Shown in pieces: positions 1 to 9,300 of a DNA stretch of 64,000 nucleotides; positions within the stretch are counted from its first letter, which is position 1; the number at the start of each line of letters is the position of its first letter. The DNA lies in contig NC_054741.1 of assembly GCF_018143015.1 (NCBI RefSeq), forward strand, positions 13,081,736-13,145,735. The letters run 5' to 3'. This DNA comes from Lytechinus variegatus (Eukaryota > Echinodermata > Echinoidea > Temnopleuroida > Toxopneustidae). Position numbers and translations under genes: made by a program. The notes under the pieces are model-generated. The model made no database searches. It saw only the letters and a list, made by a program, of their open reading frames with translations, and was not told the origin of the DNA.

Positions 1-351
1 GGAAATAAACAATACCAAGCCCAGCTATCATAAAATTTAATTAACTCGAAAGTTAAGCCTATTTTTTATGCCAAGGCGTAAATTGTGATCAGTCGATCAT
101 GCATGATTGAATGAATAATTAAATAAGAATAATGCATACTTTCATACTTTCTGTGATCATTCAAGCATAACTATGAACGCTTCAATGATCATATTGTAAG
201 GTGTTTTTTTTTATAGATTTTTTGAAATATATATTTCCTTTCATTTGATGCAAAATTCTAATACTTCTTGTTAGTCTAAATATGACAGGAAATGACATAT
301 GAATCTTATTGCAAACTTAAAATAAGTTTCAAAGATTTAGAAATCACTCAC

Positions 352-3300
352 CCTGTTGAAGTTAAGTTTGTCAACTACTTCATCACTTGTGAGTGGAATG
401 AGACCTATAACAAAATTAGTTAGATAGAATCAATTAATAGTAGCAGAACCAACCATACATACTGCAGCCAAACAGACACATATGCAATTCACTCCTGAAA
501 TGCATGTCCAAAATACCCCAACCCATAAATTACATAGGAGCCCCAAGAGTTTCATAACCTATGTCCAAATCTTACTTACATGTAGGCTTATTCAAACTCC
601 GGAAAATAAATTCATCTTACCACAAAAGAACTAGCAGTGATAATTATGGTGTAATGATAACCAAATTTCACATCGAAATGATACAGTACAAAGTCTCCAT
701 ACCTACACAATGTGAAATGTATAAAATATTGATTTCATATACATGTGCAATGTCATTTCATTCTTTTTTTTCCTGCTATTAACTAAATGATAGTTTGTTG
801 TTTGATAGACTAGATTGAACATACATGTACTTTGAATTCCATTTGTAAGACACACTCTCCCATTTGGTCACTGACAGCATGCTCTTTCATTAAACTTTAC
901 TTTAATATTTTACATCAAGGATTTCAATATGTTCAGTGTTATGCATTTAGTACTAGCAAATCTTAAGAACTTACCAACTCTATGAGAAATAAATTCATCA
1001 TGAAGGACTGAACTGTTGGCCTGAATTTCTACCCAGTCAATTGCTATTGTAGGAACCTCTGCCAGGATAGTCCTCCTGATACTGTTCGCAACACTGTGGT
1101 CAATACAGAAAAAAAGAAAAAGAGTACTTCAGAACCTTCACTGTCAAGAATGAGTGGGATCGATCTATCAACGGACAAAATTTGAAGTGAAAATCTGAAA
1201 ACAGTGTCCTACAATGTAACATCGGAAGGTTGGCAGGTGCAAAACTGTATTAGCCATTGGCGCTGTATTTTTTGGTTCAATTATGCTTAAGCATCCAATA
1301 TCGGATGGGATTTGGGGCAATGCACTCATTCAATGAACAAGGTTATGATATAACCTTGTTCTCTGTTACTCCCTGTGTGGTGAAAAAAGATTGGCAATGT
1401 TTGGGTTATTTTCTCCTGTTCTAGGGGACAATTAATTGATTTTTTTGACACAGTCAGTTTCCAATACAGCTATTCATCATAAACTTGGCTCTTAACCCTA
1501 AATAGACTGGGCTATTTTGACACCTAAGAAGACTGGGTGGGGGGGGGGCTGATTCAGCCCCCCTTACTATCTCGGCCGTCGATCGCGACGAAAATTCGCA
1601 TACGCGTTACCCATGGCATTATCTACAAAACTATAACATCAAATTCTGCAAAAAATCTCATGTCTCATTAATTATGCTAATTTATGCGTAAAATCATAAG
1701 TTTGCTCTAATTAATAAAATAATGCCCCTGAAATGCTAATTTTTGTTTCACATACGCTGGATAGGCATCTGATCAAATTTATTTTTAAAAATTTCAACAT
1801 CACATTTATTTTCTTATGTATTCTATTGTTTTCTAAATTTCTTATGTATTTCTCTGTTTTTCGACTTTTTGTTTTTTATTGTTTTTTTCAATGGTAATTG
1901 TTAGGGACTTTATTTTGACCATAAAAAAGATAAAATTAATTGATTTTAAGCAGTAAAAGGAAAAATAATGATACATTTATGAATTTTGGCTAAAAATACT
2001 ATTTGCATTGGATTGTACACAAATTCACGTTTTTGAGTAATTTTAGGTCTGCATGCACTCATGGAATGTTGCGTAATTTCGGAACCGCCTACCTGGGGGT
2101 CACAATTTTGGTCTCAAAAGTTGTGCGAAACTTAACAAAAAATTTAATTAAAAAGTCAGCGAGCGACGCGGTCAAAAAATTTTGCGCAGCGGATTTATCG
2201 TGAAAAATGTCGAGGGGGGGGCTGAATCAGCCCCCCCCCGTCTTTTAAGGGTTAAGTAAATTGAATTCATTTAATTATTTTTTACAAAATAAAAATAGAG
2301 GGTGTACCCAAAATATGCCCAAAATTTAAATTTAGTGAATACAAAAATGGTCCGGGCCAGGTTATTAAATAAATTGGAAATGTATTACCATGATTACTAT
2401 GGAAATTAGTATTTATTTAGTATTAGTGTCACCCATGGGTGTATTACGCGCCGCCGTGTACAGGAAAATTGAAGGCACCGCGCATGCAAAATTTCAACAA
2501 TTGCAAGGCAATCCCGCAAATTTAAAAAGAGGTTTTTATAAAATTAAGTCCTTGTACGAAACTTACCGAACTATGTGAAGTCAATTCTCCCCAGGTGATT
2601 CTCCCTAATATCATGAATATCCCTCAAATAGAGTCATTTAAAGGGGAAGTTCACCCTGACAAAAAGTTTATTGTAAAAATAGCACAAAAAAGAATAAAAA
2701 ATATTGCTGAAGTTTTGAGAAAAATTCATCAAATAATTGAAAAGTTATTAGAATTTCAATTATTTGATTTGTGACGTCATATGCGAGCAGCATTCCTACA
2801 AAGCGAATGGTAAAAAATCAATAAAATGTCATTTCCTCAAAAAAATTGAAAATGGTTTTCACTGTACCCTACGTATATCAATAGACAAATCATTTCACAC
2901 CCGGTCATGAATAGAAAACAAAATTAAGTCATCAGGAACCATACAAAATTTGAAATTCATGCATTTTATATTACATAACACATGGGACAGCTGCTCGTTT
3001 ATGACGTCACAAATCCAAAACTTTGAACTCTAATATATTAACGGATTTTCCTCAAACCTTCACCAATATTTTTTACTATTTTTCTGCTATTTTTACAGCA
3101 AAGTTTTCTTCAGGGTGAACTTCCCCTTTAAGCGCTGATTTCTCTTCTCATCATCTTCTCATCATTTATCTTCATATCAAAGACACTACATAGAAAAGAG
3201 TAGGCACAGAGCTGCCAAGTTGTATTTTGCATTTTCAGTATTCTTATCCCCCAAAATCAGTATTTTGACCAAAAAATCCGTATTTTTACCATGAGATAAA

Positions 3301-6300
3301 TATGCATGCATAATGACAAAGTTCGATCACTTCTTACATTATTTTGCGCCCCACATCGTCGCACACGAGACAAGCTTCACTTCAGTCTAGATTTTGGTTG
3401 TTCCGCTGAACTGCGTTGGCTGACTCACCAATACATAGACTGAAGAATTTGGAGGCCCGTACGTACAGACAACGTATTAGCAGTAACGTTAGATCTAACA
3501 TTCGATGGAAACCTGTTTTTTCCGATCGTTTTTTGCACATAAAATCATAAAATGTCACATTATGAAAAAGAAATTGCATCCATATTTACGGAAAATTGTA
3601 TGAAATTCGGAAATATCGTACCTTAGACCGCAGTTACGGCTAATTCGTTTCAAATTATGATCGAAACATCGTCATCTTCGATCCTTCTGTCGGTCAACGT
3701 AAGTTGCCATCTTGGATGACGTCATCATCCTTACAGACGTATTTACCAGTCGCAAAATATCGCGATTTGAGCCGCTGCTTTGCGCTTGTAAAGTACGTGC
3801 GTGCGCTCGGAACTTGTCACCCGCATTCAATGATTCGCCAGGATATCGGAAATTCTAATCGGAAAGCCTTGATTAAAGCATAACTCATTAAACGTAGAGG
3901 GCAGCAACACACGGAATACCTTTTCCTCTCTAATTTGTTTTTTCCCGTATTTTATCATGAAAAAGCGTACTGCCGTATTTTAAATTGATTTCCGTATGAA
4001 ATACGGAAAAATCGTACTACTTGGCAGCTCTGTAGGCACATAAACTATTTTACACATAAACCAATGCAAAGCGTTACGCAAAGTCGGCAGTGTCCAAACT
4101 TTTTACTGTAAAGACTTTGGTGGAACGTAATTGACAAACAAACGGTAGCACTTGCGGGGCTTCGTTCAAGGCACGTAGAATTTTCTTTATTTTTGGCTTA
4201 ATTTGTCATCGCTTTGATAGTTTACTAAAAATCGTTATCGTCAGCAAAAATAATACAAAAAGTATGTTTTTTAAGTTATTACATTTATTGGTGTCTCTAT
4301 TTTATCAAACAATCGTGGGAATTTCGCATACAATGAATCTGGACTTTTTCAAGTTATAAAATACAGACGAGCTGAAATAAGGTTGTGAATTGTATCAGCG
4401 CCAACAATGACCTTCCTTTTATTTCCATGGAAGAGACATGCGAAGCAACTTTCCTGGCCGAGGTAAGCGATTTTGCTCTTTTTTATATACTCTTTACATA
4501 AAAAAAATTGTAAAATTGAAAATGAAACGCTTTTCACCAGAAAAGCCCTGGTAGGTATCAGAATGAGTTTCGGCTAAGTGGGCTAACATTATTCGCATTA
4601 TGAAGCGATGTTAACCGACAACCAGACGTCCCATATTTCCCGGGATCGCACCATATTTTGCTCCTTTGTCCCGGCGTCCCAACAAACTCTTCGCGAGACG
4701 CCTATTTGTCCCGTATTTCAGAATTTTGAACAAAATATAGTTAAAACATTTGAAAGTGACAAATTTTCGTCAAATAACCAACATATGATGAAGCAGAGAC
4801 AACAAATAAAATCGATAGATGTAAACTTTTGCAAGTTCTGCAGTGATTTTCTTGCATACCCAATTTCTTCCCGAATCCTTTGGCACATATTTTTTATTCA
4901 TACAAACAGACACTTGGGTGGTCATTATATTGGATTCTGTAAAAAGTCATTTCGAGATCATTACCAGAACTAGAATTTACCTTTAAACTTTTCTTGGCTT
5001 CCTTCTCCCTTCCTCTCCTTTTTCTCTCATTCCATTATTTTCATTTTCTTCTCCCTCTCTTTCATTCTTTATTTTAGTTTTTTCCTTCTAATTCTTTCCC
5101 CTTGTTCTTTCTTTCCCTCCTCTTTCCTTCCTTCCAGTTCTCAGTCTTCCTTTGTTTCTATCTTTCAAAGAATGAAGGAAACATTTTTCTTATCTTCATT
5201 CTTTCTTTCTTCTCACAAGACGTCTTTTCTTTCATTCTACTTTTATTCTAATATTCTTTGTTTTCCTTCATTTTTTTCTTTCAAGGAGAAATATATTGAT
5301 TATGAATGTGGTCTTATTATATATCAATGGAAAGGTAATGATGTGGGGATCATCAGTGGGTCATTCAAAAATACCGAATATAATACAAGGTGAAAATCGC
5401 AGATTAAAAAACGCTAAAATGCCCCTCCGAAATATGCCTCGCATCGGTCTCTGAATTGACTGGAATTTGATGACGTCACTGTCTGTACGAGAGGCGTGAT
5501 TGGCTCTCCCAATTGAAGCTCCACTTGCATGCAAAACCTGTTGCGTGGGTACATTTTCTCCACACTGTCACTGAATACTTCTATCACGAAATGAAAGAAA
5601 ACCCAGAATTTTATATAGATTTGGATTTTCAAATTGATGATTTTAAAGATGAAGAGAATGATGATAAAGTGAACAACACAGTGACGTAGTACTTGGGGGA
5701 ACTATGCCGATGATGATGATGATGATGATGATGATGAAAATTCAACTTTAGTTGCCTGACGATCACAAGTCATGTACATGCCGATTCGCTACCAACTCAT
5801 GCAGCTGCTGCTAAAAGTGCTTGCTACACCGCGCGGGCCAAATTAAATCCATGAAAATGAATGCACATCCAGACAGAGTCTATCATGAGAAGGAAAATAA
5901 TGATATAACTGTACTTACAAACAAGTGAATAATCCGAACCTGAAGGCAAATCAACTCAACGAATAGCAGCAGACGATTTGCAACGATGATAAATTTCTTG
6001 TGGCTGGGATAGATTGTCACTCGTTCTGTTAGATGTAATTTGTAACTCATTAATTTTACAAAATTACGAAACTCGGGGAATTATTTATATATATAAAAAT
6101 ATAGTAAGGTCTCTTATTATTTTTTGTATTACAATAAAACCTGTTTTGAAGGAAGACATTGAGGTAAACTAAAATTACATGTAAAAGATCATCCCCCAAC
6201 ATGCGTAGCTTGTATGTCATTGCAAACAAATCATCTCAAACATGCAGGTATTCCTTCCTTGCTCGCCTTGCTGATTGAGAGCTGTGCAACATGTGTATAG

Positions 6301-9300
6301 ATCTATTCTCTCTCTCTCGGCCAAGGCGAGCAAACACGGCATGTGTTGTTGTGATGGTTTGTTTACGATCACATATAATGCTACGCATGATGGGATGATC
6401 TTTTACATCTAATTTTAATTGACCTCAACGTTTTCCTTCAAACCAGGTTTTATCGTAATTCAAAAAATGATAAGAGATGTTACTTTATTTTTATATAGAT
6501 AAATAATTCCCCGAGTTTCGTAATTTTGTCAAATTAAAGAGATAAAAGTTACATCTAACAGAACGAGTGGCAATCTATCCCAGCCACATGAAGTTTATCG
6601 TCAGTGCATATGCCATATCGTCTGCTACTATTCGTTGAGTTGATTTGCCTTCAGGTTCGGATTATTCACTTGTTTGTAAGTACAGTTATATCATTATTTT
6701 CCTTCTTATGATAGAGTCTGTCTGGATGTGGTATTCATGTTCATCATGAATTCAATTTGGCCTGCGCGGTGTAGCTAGCACTTCCAGCAGCATGAATTGG
6801 TAGCGAATCGGCATGTACATGACTTCACTTTTGATCGTGTTGCAAGTTGAATTTTCATCATCATCATCGGCGTATTAATTCCCCCAATTTACCTCCAACT
6901 ACGTCACTGTGTTGTTCACTTCATCATCATTCTCTTCATCTCAAAATCATCAATATGAAAATCCAAATCTAGATAAAATTCTGGGTTTTCTTTTATTTCG
7001 GGATCGAAGTATTCAGTGACAATGTGGAGAAAATCTACCCTTGCAACGGGTTTTGCATGCAAGTGGAGCTTCACGTTGGAGAGCCAATCACGCCTCTCGT
7101 ACAGACAGTGACGTCATAAAAAAATCCCAAATTCGCGAACGTAATTCTGCGTGTTTGAAGCATTCAGAGAGAGAACTTTAAACTATCAATTAACTGAGTT
7201 TCATCGGTCTCCATGATAAATGATGTACACCATCGTGTTCTCCTTATTTTCTCCTTTATTGTGATATATGATTCTCCATTTTTACGATTTTCAATGTATT
7301 TCTACTTTCAGGGTTCCCACAGAAATTTGAAAACTGAATTCCATGACTTTTCCATGACTTTTCCCTGACTTTTCCATGACTAAATTGCTACTTTCTATGA
7401 CTTGCTTTCTGGCACCGTTTCCAAAATCAGACACATTATGATGGCCTCCATAACCTCCCCTCACAGCCATCCATTCCACCCACTGCCTTACTCATGACAT
7501 GTACATCTACATGTATTATCATTGGTATATGGTCTGTTTCTGACCAGGGTACAGTACCATTTTCGTTTCACCAACATCAAGATTCAAAATTGCCTTGAAC
7601 ACAAACTCATGTAATTTCTTGGACAGATATCCATGAACTATTTCCAAATTTTCAGAGCATAGCATGCAGATCTTGTCACAAAAGTGAACTATACAATACA
7701 TGTAAATTCAAATGTCAATTTTTCCAGGCATATTGAAATTAGGATCCTGAATTAACCTTTACTACAAAACTTCCACATAAAAGTCATGGAATTCTGTTTT
7801 CAAATTTCTGGGGGAACCCTGATTTATATGAAGATGAAACACTTTACATATGTCACACATGAGCCAATTATTACAAAAAAGTGACATTAGTTTTACAATA
7901 AGGTGACATGAAAAAAAGGCTAACAAAAATATCCTCATCCTAAAATTCTCAACATAGTGCTGCATTTCACTCAACATTCTCAACATAGTGCTGCATTTCA
8001 CTCTACATTACAAAAAAATGAGGCCATTTGTGATACGACTTGAGGACACCAGCTAAATTAACAAGTGTATTTCTCTATATGCTCCAAAAATAATGAGGAT
8101 ATCTTGAAAATTGGGCATTTGATGCCCATTTTTGGTATTTCATTAAACTTCATTTTCAAGTAACTTTTCATTTATTCATGGCCATGAGTATTTTGAGTGA
8201 GAAATGTGGATTGTGGCTGTGTTATACATGTATTCACAAAAACCTTGTTTTGTTATTTCAACCTTGCTAGCCCTAACACTAAGTCATCTTGGATTTTTGA
8301 ACATACAGACAACTGACTGGTCTTGTAACTAACCCTAGTGTATTACTTGACCCTTTAAACCATGGTTTAGACACCAAACTCCTATTCCCCAGACAGATAT
8401 TGAACGAACTATGTCCTTTTATAAAAAAAAAGTAACAAACATCAGACATTTTGTACTCCATTTTTGGAAGCCATCTTGGAATTTTGAACATACTAGACCA
8501 ATGAGTGTCATTGTAACTTGTCCTTACCGGTATATATAATTTGACCCTTGAAACCATAGTTTAGACACAAAATCATATATCACCAGTGGATATAATTAAG
8601 TATGAGAGAACTTTGCGAGACACGACAAAACGTAAAGCTGCCATAGCCATGAGGTAAATGCAATTCCATGACTTTTCCATGGCTTTTTACAAATTTTCCA
8701 AATTCCCTGACTTTTCCCTGACTTTCCAGGACCACAAATTTTTCCAGGATTTTCCAGGATTTTCCATGACCGTGGGAACCCTGTTCTTTCTTCTCAATTC
8801 ATCTCTTTTCTTTCGTCTTTTCATTCTCTCCTTCATTCTTTCGTTCACCCTTCCTTCCTCACTCATGGTTTCAAATCGTCTCGTGTGTGAAGGATTCATA
8901 TGCACCTGGTGCACGCGAATCTTTCACACCCTTTTTACTAAAATAACTATGACTTTACATCGTAGCTAAGCATTATATTTATGCTATGACACTTACCGAA
9001 CCATATGGATCGTTTGTTGATTTCTCTTTGCTGTTTTTTTAAATAAAATAAGAGCATTTTTCGTGATCTTCACGTAGATGCCTCTTGATCAGCGTTGATA
9101 TCAACTTTTGCCTAAAGAGGGCGCGCGATATTATTTCAAAGCCGGCAGGCACTTAAGAACCAAGTTTGAAAGGATACTCGTAAAATTATGTCACTCTCGC
9201 CGATGAATATTCATTAGATCGTGGTCGTGCGTGTTCAATACACACTGAGTGCATGCATGCAGAGAGTTTGTATTGAACACGCACGACCACGATCTAATGA

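Noticed and set aside
4608-4973. 121-aa plus-strand open frame
   Set aside because: Lies in the degraded hAT copy and matches the non-coding DNA of the complete copy at 38599-40126, which is not open over the same stretch.
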